Shown: piece by piece, positions 40,710-49,262 of the stretch
Layout: each line of letters begins with the position of its first letter
How positions within the stretch are numbered: position 1 is the first letter of the stretch
Assembly (NCBI GenBank): GCA_947454155.1
Contig: CANGIT010000012.1
Location: 1-64,000, forward strand
Direction of reading: 5' to 3'
From: Chitinophagaceae bacterium
Lineage (GTDB): Bacteria; Bacteroidota; Bacteroidia; Chitinophagales; Chitinophagaceae
Length of the DNA stretch: 64,000 bases
Made by a program: the position numbers and the translations under genes
The notes under the pieces: generated by a model
What the model saw: only the letters and a program-made list of their open reading frames with translations
Database searches by the model: none
Told to the model about the DNA's origin: nothing

Positions 40710-41696
40710 AATCAACCATACACACTTGTAACAGGCGCCTCCGGTTTGCTCGGGAGTGAGCTGATTACTCAATTGCTCAATAAAGGCGTAAAAGTGAAAG
40801 CAGTTGTTCATCGCACACCGCTTACCGTTAGCGACCATCCATTACTGACAGTGGTAAGTGGCGATCTGCTCGATGTGGTGGCGGTTGAGGAGCTGATGGA
40901 GGAAGTGGGTGATGTTTATCATTGTGCAGGATTGATCAGCTATTCGGCGAAAAGCAGATCCGCATTGTATAAAATCAATGTGGAAGCTACCGCCAATGTG
41001 GTGAACGCTTGCTTGGCTGCAAACGTTCGAAAATTGGTACACGTAAGCAGTATTGCTGCTTTGGGAAAATTTGTGCCGGGGAAGATGATAGATGAAGAAA
41101 CACAGTGGACAGACGATGCCCGCAACAGTGCCTATGGGTACAGTAAATATCTGGGTGAGATGGAAGTATGGAGAGGTGTGGCAGAAGGACTCCATGCGGT
41201 GGTGGTCAATCCTAGCATCATCCTGGGCGCAGGCAACTGGAACCATGGCTCAACGGCCATTTTTAAAAATGTGTACGATGGCTTCAAATGGTATTCGGAA
41301 GGTGTGAACGGATTTGTGGATGTGAAAGATGTGGCGCTGGCCATGCATCAACTCATGCAGTCGGATATCTCTGCCGAAAGGTTTATATTGAACGCCGACA
41401 ACCTGAGTTACAAAGATGTTTTTTTTGCCATTGCCGATGCTTTCAACAAACCACGCCCTTCACGAAAAGTAACGAAGGCGCTGGCAGCCATGGTTTGGCG
41501 GTTAGAGCATGTGAAATCATTCTTCACCCAACGCGAACCGCTGGTTACCAAAGAGACTGCTCATACCGCTTTGGCCGAAGTTCGCTTCAGTCATCAAAAG
41601 CTTAAAAACTTTTTACCCGATTTTCAATATAGAAATATTCAAACTACCATTACCGACATCTGCAACAGATTGCAACATATGGTTAACAATTCCTGA
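40701..41696 (+). CDS. NAD(P)-dependent epimerase/dehydratase lacking a normal start codon
   Basis: Extended SDR of about 330 residues. Translation upstream of TTG 40746 gives the Rossmann start YTLVTGASGLLGSEL, so the true N-terminus must lie before 40725, yet between the in-frame TGA at 40686 and this motif there is no ATG, GTG or TTG. The codon at the expected position is ATC (40701), in sequence belonging to the repeat at 40528-40709. The rest is intact: VYHCAGLISYS, the Ser (VSSIAALG), YGYSKYLGE (Tyr/Lys) and a complete C-terminus. Either the repeat destroyed the start, or a rare AUC start or the internal TTG is used. Likely acts on a nucleotide sugar or similar. Confidence 0.75.
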   Translation: MKHNQPYTLVTGASGLLGSELITQLLNKGVKVKAVVHRTPLTVSDHPLLTVVSGDLLDVVAVEELMEEVGDVYHCAGLISYSAKSRSALYKINVEATANVVNACLAANVRKLVHVSSIAALGKFVPGKMIDEETQWTDDARNSAYGYSKYLGEMEVWRGVAEGLHAVVVNPSIILGAGNWNHGSTAIFKNVYDGFKWYSEGVNGFVDVKDVALAMHQLMQSDISAERFILNADNLSYKDVFFAIADAFNKPRPSRKVTKALAAMVWRLEHVKSFFTQREPLVTKETAHTALAEVRFSHQKLKNFLPDFQYRNIQTTITDICNRLQHMVNNS

Positions 41697-41732
41697 TTTA
41701 TCTTAGAATATCTCTTCATCAAAATCCTTCTT

Positions 41733-42827
41733 ATGAGATCATTCATCACCAGTATCGTTTGCTTGCTCATCGCCACTGCTTCCGTTGCACAAACCGGTTA
41801 TTATACCATCAGCGGTGTGGTACTCAATGCCGAAACCAAAGTGCCATTGCAGGGAGCCTCGGTATATGCCGAAAATACTACACTTGGTGCCGCTACTGAT
41901 CAGGATGGAAAGTTTTATCTGTCGCTGCCCGACGGTGGCTATAATCTCGTCGTCAGTTATACGGGTTTCAATACACAAGACATCAAAGTTTCTGCTTCCA
42001 ATGCTTCAAGTCCGCTCAGCTTTCAGCTCACGGTCAAAGAAAAAGTGATGCAGGAGGTAGCGATTGTATCGACCAATGAAGTGAAAAACGGTTGGGAGAA
42101 ATATGGCAAGTTTTTTCTGGATGAGTTTATCGGCCAGTCTCCCAATGGCGCCGCCACATCCATAAAAAATCCCGAAGTGTTGAAGTTCTATTATTCCAAA
42201 AGGAAAAACAGATTGAAGGTGCTCGCCGGCGAGCCACTGATCATAGAAAACAACGCGCTTGGATACACGATTAAATATGAGCTGGATTCTTTGGTGCATG
42301 AATACAATTCAACCATGACTGTGTACACGGGTTATCCGCTTTTTGAAGAGATGAAGTCTGCCGATTCCGTGCAGCAGCATTCATGGCAAGAGGCGCGCCG
42401 TAAGGCCTATTACGGATCTGTTTTACATTTTATGAGAAGTTTGTACAACCATCAGATCGTCAACGCAGGATATGAGATACAATTCATCATCAAAGTGAAC
42501 GGAGAAGACAGCGCCTTGAAACTGAAAGATTTTTACAAGGCATTGAATTACGAGAAATCCGACAGTCTTTCATTGGTATCCATCAAGCCCAATCAACTTG
42601 TGCTAGGCGTATTGTACAAAAAAGAAAAACCTGCGGCAGCTTATCTGAAAGACAACCCAGACAGTCCAACTGAATTTCAATTCTCCACCATCACTTTCAA
42701 ACCTGAAGAAAAGTTGACCATTGAAAAAAATGGTTTCTATTTCGATCAGAACGATATCGTAATCGCCGAATACTGGGAATGGAGCAAGATGGCCGACATG
42801 CTGCCATTTGATTTCTGGCCGGAGTAG
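41733..42827 (+). CDS. Exported protein with carboxypeptidase-regulatory-like domain
   Basis: Product of 364 residues. Signal peptide (cleaved after ASVAQ), then a CarboxypepD_reg-like Ig fold about residues 24-105 (ISGVVLNAETKVPLQGASVYAENTTLGAATDQDGKFYLSLPDG), as in TonB receptor N-termini, followed by about 250 residues with no barrel (WEKYGKFFLDEFIGQS, NRLKVLAGEPLIIENNALGY). This matches a group of stand-alone bacteroidete periplasmic proteins of unknown role. The stop is 6 bases before the repeat array. Confidence 0.8.
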   Translation: MRSFITSIVCLLIATASVAQTGYYTISGVVLNAETKVPLQGASVYAENTTLGAATDQDGKFYLSLPDGGYNLVVSYTGFNTQDIKVSASNASSPLSFQLTVKEKVMQEVAIVSTNEVKNGWEKYGKFFLDEFIGQSPNGAATSIKNPEVLKFYYSKRKNRLKVLAGEPLIIENNALGYTIKYELDSLVHEYNSTMTVYTGYPLFEEMKSADSVQQHSWQEARRKAYYGSVLHFMRSLYNHQIVNAGYEIQFIIKVNGEDSALKLKDFYKALNYEKSDSLSLVSIKPNQLVLGVLYKKEKPAAAYLKDNPDSPTEFQFSTITFKPEEKLTIEKNGFYFDQNDIVIAEYWEWSKMADMLPFDFWPE

Positions 42828-42833
42828 GGTGAA

Positions 42834-43028
42834 CTGGATGCTAGATTCTAGATTCTGGTTATCCAGTATCCAGTATCCAGTATCGAGTATCCAGCATCCA
42901 GTATCCAGTATCCAGCATCCAGCATCCAGCATCCAGTATCCAGTATCGAGTATCCAGCATCCAGTATCCAGTATCCAGTATCCAGCATCCAGCATCCAGT
43001 ATCCAGCATCCAGCATCCAGTATCCAGC
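42834..43028. repeat. ATCCAGY heptamer array, 24 units, with inverted left flank
   Basis: CTGGATG, CTAGATT, CTAGATT, CTGGTT (42834-42860) read in one orientation, then 24 units of ATCCAGY in the other (42861-43028), all in register. Two units are ATCGAGT (42882, 42945), 63 bp apart with similar neighbours, so part of the array was duplicated as a 9-unit block. It fills the space between two convergent genes; the lpxD stop is 2 bases away. Confidence 0.95.
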
Positions 43029-43030
43029 AT

Positions 43031-43975
43031 TTACCTCCCCATCACCTTATCCCACAATTCCGGAATTCTTTTCACCCAAACCAATTCTCTCTGTTTGATT
43101 TTGGCATCCTGTACGGGTGTGCCGAAATATACTTTATTGCCTTCAATGTCGCTACCCACGCCACTTTGCGCAAATACCACAGCATTGGCTCCAATGGTGA
43201 GTGTTTTGTTGACGCCCACTTGTCCCCATAACGTTACGCCATCTTCCAAAGTAGTAGCGCCGGCAATCGCCACCTGGGCAGCGAGCAGACAATTCTTACC
43301 AATGACCGTATCGTGGCCAATGTGTACCATGTTGTCGAATTTGGTACCCTGTCCTACGATGGTGTCGTGACTTACACCTCTGTCGATGGTGCAGTTGGCG
43401 CCAATCTCCACATGATCTTCGAGAATCACTCTTCCACAATCGGGCATTTTCTTGTACCAGTTTTCGCGGTCTTTTTTAGTGTTGTAATAAAATCCGTTAC
43501 TGCCGATCACACTGCCGGCCTGAATCACCACATGGTCACCGATGATGCAATGGTCCATGATGGTGACATGGGGATGGATGATACAATGGGCGCCGATTTT
43601 CACATGATGACCGACAAAAACGTTGGGATATAGAAAGCTGCTTTCATCAATCACCGCAGTATCACTGATCATTGTTGAGGAAGGGGTGAACGGACGAAAA
43701 TATTCAACGATGGTGCAATAGGCGTCGAAGGGTTTTTCCACCACCAGCAATGCCTTGCCTTCGGGTACTTCGGTGGCCTTATTGATGATGATGAAGCTGG
43801 CTTTGGAGTTCAGGCACTTCGCATAGTATTTCGGATGGTCTACGAAGACCAGGTCGCCAGGTTCTACTTTATGAATTTCATTGATGCCGGTTGCAGAGGC
43901 TTGGTCATTGCCGATGATTGTAGCACCAATCATGGCAGCAATGTCAGTTAATGGTACTGGTTGAGGGAATTGCAT
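43031..43975 (-). CDS. lpxD: LpxD-type UDP-3-O-acylglucosamine N-acyltransferase
   Basis: Product of 314 residues. N-terminal uridine-binding domain (1-100), then left-handed beta-helix hexapeptide repeats (VFVGHHVKIGAHCIIHPHVTIMDHCIIG and on) with the catalytic His in the MVHIGHDTVIG turn, and a short helical C-terminus. LpxD adds the third acyl chain of lipid A. It is slightly shorter than the main LpxD (about 340) and lies alone, not beside lpxC/fabZ/lpxA; bacteroidetes often carry a second LpxD-like protein, so it may be that paralogue. Confidence 0.85.
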   Translation of the reverse strand: MQFPQPVPLTDIAAMIGATIIGNDQASATGINEIHKVEPGDLVFVDHPKYYAKCLNSKASFIIINKATEVPEGKALLVVEKPFDAYCTIVEYFRPFTPSSTMISDTAVIDESSFLYPNVFVGHHVKIGAHCIIHPHVTIMDHCIIGDHVVIQAGSVIGSNGFYYNTKKDRENWYKKMPDCGRVILEDHVEIGANCTIDRGVSHDTIVGQGTKFDNMVHIGHDTVIGKNCLLAAQVAIAGATTLEDGVTLWGQVGVNKTLTIGANAVVFAQSGVGSDIEGNKVYFGTPVQDAKIKQRELVWVKRIPELWDKVMGR

Positions 43976-43988
43976 AAAATGAAAGGGA

Positions 43989-44336
43989 TTAATTTCTTTG
44001 CTTTATTGTTTTGATTTCTTTGTGATGGATCTCGCCCCATTGCTGCATCGATTGGATGATGGGGGACAGGGTTTTGCCGTATTCGGTTAGACTGTATTCA
44101 ACCGTAGGAGGAACGGTGGCATAAGCTTTTCTTTTGATTACTTTTTCTTTTTCAAGGTCTTTCAATTCTTTGATCAGCATTCGCGCTGTGATGCCGTCGA
44201 TGTCGCGTTCAAGTTCTTTGAACCGTAGCGTGTTTTTTTTCAGCAGGCTGTATATGATGGCAAATCGCCATTTTCCTTTTAAAACATTCAAAGTGTAGCG
44301 AAAGGGGCAGACTTGTAAAATATTTTTTTCTGTCAT
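43989..44336 (-). CDS. HxlR family winged-helix regulator
   Basis: Product of 115 residues. Starts with the family's cysteine segment (QVCPFRYTLNVLKGKWRFAIIYSL), followed by RFKELERDIDGITARMLIKELKDLEKEKVI and EYSLTEYGKTLSPII. HxlR/QorR/HypR-type proteins are dimers that often sense thiol stress through that Cys. It is divergent from yceI with a strong nested dyad in between, so it very probably controls yceI and itself. Confidence 0.92.
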   Translation of the reverse strand: MTEKNILQVCPFRYTLNVLKGKWRFAIIYSLLKKNTLRFKELERDIDGITARMLIKELKDLEKEKVIKRKAYATVPPTVEYSLTEYGKTLSPIIQSMQQWGEIHHKEIKTIKQRN

Positions 44337-44358
44337 AATCCTGTGTTATCCATAATAC

Positions 44359-44391
44359 TTACACAAAGTATATTGATATACAAAAGTGTAA
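44359..44391. promoter_or_regulatory. Nested dyad, probable HxlR operator between hxlR and yceI
   Basis: TTACAC-N3-GTATAT-TG-ATATAC-N4-GTGTAA: two concentric inverted repeats centred near 44375, between the divergent starts. The inner GTATAT/ATATAC pair resembles the GTA-n-TAC sites of HxlR-type regulators. A TATTTTTG (44418-44425) downstream can serve as the yceI -7 element. Confidence 0.65.
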
Positions 44392-44444
44392 CTGATTTCA
44401 AATGTATAGCAAAGGTATATTTTTGTGTCCTAAAAAATAATACC

Positions 44445-44975
44445 ATGTCTACAATCAATTGGAACATCGACGCCACCCACTCCGAAATCGGATTCAAAGT
44501 ACGTCATTTGATGATCAGCAACGTAAAAGGAAGCTTTGGAAAATTTGCTGCTACATTAACCACCACTGAAGATGATTTTTCTACCGCCGCCATCAGCTTT
44601 GAAGCGGAAGTGGCTTCCATCAACACCGGAAACGAACAAAGAGACGGCCATTTGAGAACAGGAGATTTTTTTGATGCTGAACAATTTCCTACCATCAAAT
44701 TTGTGAGCACAAATGTGCTGGCAAAAGGCGGAAACGAATTTGAAGTGACCGGTGATCTTTCCATTCATGGGGTAACAAAATCTGTTACGCTGCAAGTGAA
44801 TGGTTCGGGATTGGCAAAAGATCCATGGGGTCAGATCAAAACCGCATTCGAAATCAACGGAAAAATCAACAGAACAGATTTCGGTCTGGTATGGAATGCA
44901 CCATTGGAAACCGGAGGTGTGTTGTTGAGCGAAGATGTTTATTTACAAGCTGAAGTACAATTTGTAAAAGCGTAA
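44445..44975 (+). CDS. YceI family protein
   Basis: Product of 176 residues from ATG 44445; the frame is open from 44343 but that would cross the operator, and the family starts with the WNIDATHSEIGFKVRHLMISNVKG motif seen here. Lipocalin-like beta-barrel (SFGKF, EAEVASINTGNEQRDGHLRTGDFFDAEQFPTIKF, LSIHGVTKSVTL) that binds isoprenoid chains such as polyprenols or quinone-type molecules. No signal peptide, so cytoplasmic here. Regulated by the adjacent HxlR; terminator at 44995. Confidence 0.93.
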   Translation: MSTINWNIDATHSEIGFKVRHLMISNVKGSFGKFAATLTTTEDDFSTAAISFEAEVASINTGNEQRDGHLRTGDFFDAEQFPTIKFVSTNVLAKGGNEFEVTGDLSIHGVTKSVTLQVNGSGLAKDPWGQIKTAFEINGKINRTDFGLVWNAPLETGGVLLSEDVYLQAEVQFVKA

Positions 44976-44994
44976 TCATTACAACATTGAACAT

Positions 44995-45038
44995 AACAAT
45001 GGCTGTCTCTACTCATGAGGCAGCCATTGTTGTTTTTT
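44995..45038 (+). terminator. Terminator of yceI
   Basis: AACAATGGCTG (44995-45005) pairs with CAGCCATTGTT (45021-45031), followed by GTTTTTT. Confidence 0.85.
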
Positions 45039-45465
45039 AGCTACTGCTTCAATTTTTGTCTCCCACAGATGGCAATGTTTCAATGGAATGCTTCCATCAA
45101 ATTTTATTCTTGCTGAATCATTATAGTCATTGTTCAAAATGAACATCGTCATGCGATTTGAAATTTCATATCCTCTACAATTTCAATAAGAAGTTGAAAA
45201 AAAATCGTCATGATGTATTTGAAAAAAGTCATGCCAGACCAAATAATTTTTCATTCGTCAGATAAAAAATCTTGTCTTCATTTTTTTCATGTCAATTACT
45301 TGATGACGATGCAAATGATTGATGTGAAGGATGCTCATCAGAAAATCAAATCTTTTGAAACACTTGTAAAATCAATGGTTTCGGACCATTGAAAAAATCA
45401 CAAACCAATTTCTGAATCAATTCCTCTTAAAAAGAAATTTATAGCGCTACTCATATTTGCTGCCA
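45039..45465. other. A/T-rich intergenic stretch without convincing genes
   Basis: Part of the 824-base gap between yceI and yicC. A 60-codon frame (45210-45392) has neither a start signal nor recognisable content. Nothing else is seen until the DnaA-box-like pair at 45466. Confidence 0.45.
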
Positions 45466-45496
45466 TTATCCACAGACGCAAAAAAAATGTTGATAA
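45466..45496. promoter_or_regulatory. Pair of inverted DnaA-box-like sites
   Basis: TTATCCACA (45466-45474, perfect DnaA consensus) faces TGTTGATAA (45488-45496, reverse of TTATCAACA) across 13 bases, followed by a very A/T-rich stretch (45497-45545). A weaker TGTTGACAA occurs near 45669. Confidence 0.4.
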
Positions 45497-45544
45497 AATA
45501 CTTTTAAATATTTTTTTCAATAGCAAAAATTATTTCTAATATTG

Positions 45545-45618
45545 TGAAGGGGAATTACATTCCCTGTACTTACTAACCCATCTATATAATAAGCCTGGCA
45601 TTCTTGCCGGGCTTTTTT
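45545..45618 (+). ncRNA. Candidate small RNA ending in a terminator
   Basis: A small hairpin GGGAAT-TAC-ATTCCC (45551-45565), an unpaired stretch, then a strong terminator AAGCCTGGCA/TGCCGGGCTT followed by T6 (45591-45616). There is no open frame before this terminator, so it probably ends a non-coding transcript. Family not recognised. Confidence 0.35.
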
Positions 45619-45799
45619 ATTTCATTTCATCGCGGCAAAAACATCTCGATAAAATCATGAACAAAAAATATGTTGACAAGATGATGGTCAATAGGTGAAA
45701 GAAAAAATGTGTAAGCCTTTTTCTTTTTCTGCTTCCATTTTTACTTTTTACACTCCGCCTCGCAATAATCAATTACTTTGCACAAAATAAAATTACCGT

Positions 45800-46675
45800 A
45801 TGTTGAAATCAATGACCGGATTTGGAAGAGCGGAAAAAACCATCGGCGAAAAAACATTCATGGTGGAAGTGAAAGCACTCAATGGCAAACAATTCGATTT
45901 GCAATTGAAACTGCCTGCTTTAATGAAGCCTTATGAATTTGATATCAGAAACAAACTGCAGGAAAAACTCATCAGAGGAACGGTTGACTGTCTGGTGGTG
46001 ATCAAACAAAACGGATCATCAAAACCCGTGGTGATCAATACAGACCTCATCAAATCTTACTATCATCAGATTAATGAGCTGGCTCAGGATTTGAATATCG
46101 ACACTCATTCCGTGTTAGGCGCATTGCTTCGTTTGCCGGATGTGGTGAGTCCAAGTATGGAGTACCTGAATGAAGATGACTTCAAAGCCTTTGATGAAGT
46201 GCTGATGTCCGCCATCATGCAACTGGACAATCACCGCAAAGAGGAAGGCGCTTCTTTGGAGAAAGACCTCAAGACAAGAATCGACAATATTCATCGCCAG
46301 GAAGAAGCGATATTACAATTTGAACCCAATAGAAAACTAAGGATCAAGGAAGAGATCAACAAACTGCTGACCGAACATGTGGGTGCAGAGAATATCGACA
46401 GTAATCGTATGGAGCAGGAACTCATTTATTATATGGAGAAAATTGATATCCATGAGGAGCAAATCCGTCTTCGTCAGCATTGTGAATATTTTAATGAGAT
46501 CATCAATGGCACTGAAGTGGGTAAAGGAAAAAAACTTTCTTTTCTTTTACAGGAAATCGGGCGCGAAATCAATACCACTGGCAGCAAAGCTTATGATGTG
46601 GACATACAGAAATGTGTGGTCTTGATGAAAGACGAACTGGAGAAAGCCAAAGAACAGGTGCTGAACGTACTCTGA
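45800..46675 (+). CDS. YicC/YloC family endoribonuclease
   Basis: Product of 291 residues. Family start MLKSMTGFGRAEKTIGEKTF, and the C-terminal LRQHCEYFNEIINGTEVGKGKKLSFLLQEIGREINTTGSKAYD block with conserved Glu residues. YicC is an endoribonuclease linked to small-RNA turnover in E. coli. Normal length. It opens a run of co-directional envelope and growth genes (gldH next, 30 bases on). Confidence 0.94.
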   Translation: MLKSMTGFGRAEKTIGEKTFMVEVKALNGKQFDLQLKLPALMKPYEFDIRNKLQEKLIRGTVDCLVVIKQNGSSKPVVINTDLIKSYYHQINELAQDLNIDTHSVLGALLRLPDVVSPSMEYLNEDDFKAFDEVLMSAIMQLDNHRKEEGASLEKDLKTRIDNIHRQEEAILQFEPNRKLRIKEEINKLLTEHVGAENIDSNRMEQELIYYMEKIDIHEEQIRLRQHCEYFNEIINGTEVGKGKKLSFLLQEIGREINTTGSKAYDVDIQKCVVLMKDELEKAKEQVLNVL

Positions 46676-46705
46676 CCTTTTTTATTCTGCATTATCTTTA
46701 CAACC

Positions 46706-47185
46706 ATGAGCATGATCAAGTCTATTTATTTACGTCCGCTTGTCTTTTTGTTTTTGCTCGCAGGATGTAATCCCATCAATATTTTTGAAAAAAGCACTTC
46801 CTTTTCCCAACATGTATGGAAATCGAATCAGGCTGTTGCCGGCAGCTTTCAGATCAGTGATACGCTGACTGCCTATCAAACCAGTTTTGTACTCCGTCAT
46901 ACCGATGCATATGCCTATAATAATATTTGGGTGGACATTGGGATACAGGCGCCCGGTGATTCGATGATGTATAAAAGGTACGATCTCTCTCTGGGCAATG
47001 ATGCCACGGGCTGGTACGGAACGGGTATGGATGATATCTGGGAAGTACGCCTTCCCTTGAGTATTGAGCCCGATGTTTTTAAAAAGACGGGTGAATATCA
47101 TTACAGCATCAGACAGCTCATGAGAGATGAAGAATTACATGAGGTCATGAGCGCAGGTTTGAGGGTAGAGAAAATTCATCCCTGA
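46706..47185 (+). CDS. gldH: Gliding motility lipoprotein GldH
   Basis: Product of 159 residues. Lipobox LLAGC (Cys21), then a beta-sandwich with the GldH pattern (WKSNQAVAGSFQISDTLTAYQTSFVLRHTDAYAYNNIWVDI, then DDIWEVRLPL, HYSIRQLMRD). GldH is needed for gliding and supports the GldKLMN/T9SS machinery in Flavobacterium; it is also kept in non-gliding bacteroidetes. Presence agrees with the two T9SS cargo proteins in this window. It follows yicC by 30 bases. Confidence 0.88.
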   Translation: MSMIKSIYLRPLVFLFLLAGCNPINIFEKSTSFSQHVWKSNQAVAGSFQISDTLTAYQTSFVLRHTDAYAYNNIWVDIGIQAPGDSMMYKRYDLSLGNDATGWYGTGMDDIWEVRLPLSIEPDVFKKTGEYHYSIRQLMRDEELHEVMSAGLRVEKIHP

Positions 47186-47307
47186 TTTTAACAGTTCCGA
47201 CACACTAATTTTCGTTCCTCGCTCGTTGTTGAACAGCTTGTTTTTTATTTTCGGTTTTCTTGCCGAATGAAACATTTGAAGTTTAAAATTTTAATTTTCA
47301 ATTTTCA

Positions 47308-48219
47308 ATGAGTAATTCTACTTCCTTTACTAACTTTACCACTTCATTAAAAACAAAACAGAACGTGAATCGTATTTTCTTTTCTATTTTGATGCTTACC
47401 TTGATGGGAACTTCCGCTATCGCACAGGATGGTTATTTTCAACAAGGCGAATTCGGATTTTCATTAGGGGCGTCCCATTATTTTGGCGACCTCAACACCC
47501 GCTCGGGTCTTAACCGTCCCAAACCTGCCATCGGCGTTTTCTTCCGCAAACAATTCGGCAACTATGTGGGTATGAGAGTCTCCGGACATTATGCGCAGGT
47601 AGGGTATAGCGATGTTTATAGCAAGAACGAATACCAGCGCGTGAGAAATCTCAGCTTCAATTCAAATATTTTTGAATTTGCCGTTCAGGGCGATTTCAAC
47701 TTCTTCAAATATGTACCTGATGATATGGTATATAATTTTACCCCTTATGTAACCTTGGGCTTGGGTGTATTCAGCTATGATCCCTACACTTTCTACAACG
47801 GAGAAAAATATTACCTCAGAAACCTATATACAGAAGGACCTCAAAATACTTATGGCACCATGGCGGTTTGCGTACCTTTGGGCGTAGGAATCAAATACAG
47901 TCTCAACAAGAAAGTGAATCTCTCTTTTGAAATCGCACAACGCTTTACTACTACCGATTATCTGGATGATGTGAGCACCAAATATGCCGATGCTTCTGAA
48001 TTTCCTCTAGGACCTGTTGATCCCAATACCAACTTGCCCACTTACACACCTGCTTTTCTTTTGCAAGACAGATCATGGGAAATCCTGGGAATGGACAACA
48101 GATTGAGCAGTGTTCCAGGCCGTCAGCGTGGCTGGAGCAAACAAAAAGACCAATACGTGATTGCCGAAATTGGTATCTCTTTCAACCTGGGTTCTTATAA
48201 ATGCCCCACCGCTTTTTAA
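47308..48219 (+). CDS. DUF6089-type outer-membrane beta-barrel protein
   Basis: Product of 303 residues from ATG 47308; a GTG at 47365 would give a cleaner signal peptide (hydrophobic FFSILMLTLMG core, cleaved after SAIAQ), so the first 19 residues may not be translated. Barrel strands are evident (FGFSLGASHYFGDLNT, YVGMRVSGHYAQVGY, YVTLGLGVFSYDPY, VIAEIGISFNLGSYKC). In bacteroidetes this family precedes uppS and bamA, and the same order is kept here. Specific role unknown. Confidence 0.82.
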   Translation: MSNSTSFTNFTTSLKTKQNVNRIFFSILMLTLMGTSAIAQDGYFQQGEFGFSLGASHYFGDLNTRSGLNRPKPAIGVFFRKQFGNYVGMRVSGHYAQVGYSDVYSKNEYQRVRNLSFNSNIFEFAVQGDFNFFKYVPDDMVYNFTPYVTLGLGVFSYDPYTFYNGEKYYLRNLYTEGPQNTYGTMAVCVPLGVGIKYSLNKKVNLSFEIAQRFTTTDYLDDVSTKYADASEFPLGPVDPNTNLPTYTPAFLLQDRSWEILGMDNRLSSVPGRQRGWSKQKDQYVIAEIGISFNLGSYKCPTAF

Positions 48220-48242
48220 AGCCAAAAGCTCGTATATAATTG

Positions 48243-48270
48243 AAAGCGCTCTTCATGGGCGCTTTTTTTA
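48243..48270 (+). terminator. Terminator after the DUF6089 gene
   Basis: AAAGCGC (48243-48249) pairs with GCGCTTT (48259-48265), followed by a T-run. Confidence 0.75.
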
Positions 48271-48357
48271 TGAACTGTCCTATTCGCATTCAAATTTTCA
48301 ACTGTATGAATATTCGGCTTAACTGACCCTTTCGGCCTATTATCCACCCAATTTTGT

Positions 48358-48365
48358 TACTTTTG
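48358..48365 (+). promoter_or_regulatory. Promoter -7 element of uppS
   Basis: TACTTTTG fits TAnnTTTG, 16 bases before the uppS ATG. Confidence 0.45.
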
Positions 48366-48381
48366 CCAACTTATTGATAGT

Positions 48382-49137
48382 ATGGATAAATTAGCACTAC
48401 TTAAAACCCAGCAACTCCCTAGGCATATCGCCATCATCATGGATGGCAATGGCAGGTGGGCGCAGGAGCGCGGGCACGACCGTTTATATGGTCACCTGCA
48501 TGGGGTAGAAAGCGTGCGTGATATTGTGGAAGGCTGTGCGGAACTGGGTATTGAAGCATTGACACTTTATGCATTCAGTACCGAAAACTGGTTGCGACCA
48601 CAGCAAGAAGTAAGCGGACTGATGGATTTACTGGTGAGCACGATTTATAAAGAAGTCCCTACGCTCAATAAAAACAATATCCGTTTGCACGTTATCGGCG
48701 ATCAGTCGATGATGCCGGATCATGCCAAAGCCGCACTGGCGGAGGCGATTGAGCTGACCTCGGGTAATACCGGATTGAATCTGATCATGGCATTGAGTTA
48801 CAGCAGCAGGTGGGAAATCGTGGAGGCTGCAAAAAAAATGGCCATGGATGTGCGTTCGGGCAAGATTGAAGTGGAAGATATCCATCAGGATCTGTTTTCT
48901 CAATACCTGACAACTGCCGCATTTCCCGATCCCGAGCTGATGATCAGAACCAGCGGCGAGCATCGCATCAGCAACTTTCTGTTGTACCAGATGGCCTATG
49001 CAGAGCTGCATTTCAGTCCAATTCTCTGGCCCGATTTCAGAAAAGAACATCTGTACGATGCCATATTGAATTTTCAGGGCAGGGAGAGACGGTTTGGCAA
49101 AACAGGAGAACAAGTGAAGAATGAGGCAGGTTGTTAA
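48382..49137 (+). CDS. uppS: Isoprenyl transferase (undecaprenyl diphosphate synthase)
   Basis: Product of 251 residues, cis-prenyltransferase. Active-site start IAIIMDGNGRWAQERG (catalytic Asp21), YAFSTENWLRP, and the late DPELMIRTSGEHRISNFLLYQMAYAEL block. Makes the C55 carrier lipid for peptidoglycan and O-antigen. It heads the uppS-bamA-ompH-ompH-murI series. Confidence 0.96.
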   Translation: MDKLALLKTQQLPRHIAIIMDGNGRWAQERGHDRLYGHLHGVESVRDIVEGCAELGIEALTLYAFSTENWLRPQQEVSGLMDLLVSTIYKEVPTLNKNNIRLHVIGDQSMMPDHAKAALAEAIELTSGNTGLNLIMALSYSSRWEIVEAAKKMAMDVRSGKIEVEDIHQDLFSQYLTTAAFPDPELMIRTSGEHRISNFLLYQMAYAELHFSPILWPDFRKEHLYDAILNFQGRERRFGKTGEQVKNEAGC

Positions 49138-49262
49138 TTGAAGCAGCATTGAGCACCCGGATTCATGTTTCGTTCCGCTGCTTTTTCTGTTGAAAACATC
49201 ATCAGCCATTTAACAAATACTTTTATTTAATGGGCTTAATTTGCCGCACTAAAAATTTATTG

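Noticed and set aside
45039..45795. Replication origin
   Set aside because: Only one perfect and one or two near DnaA boxes, and neither dnaA nor a skew signal can be assessed here; kept only as a low-confidence DnaA-binding site.
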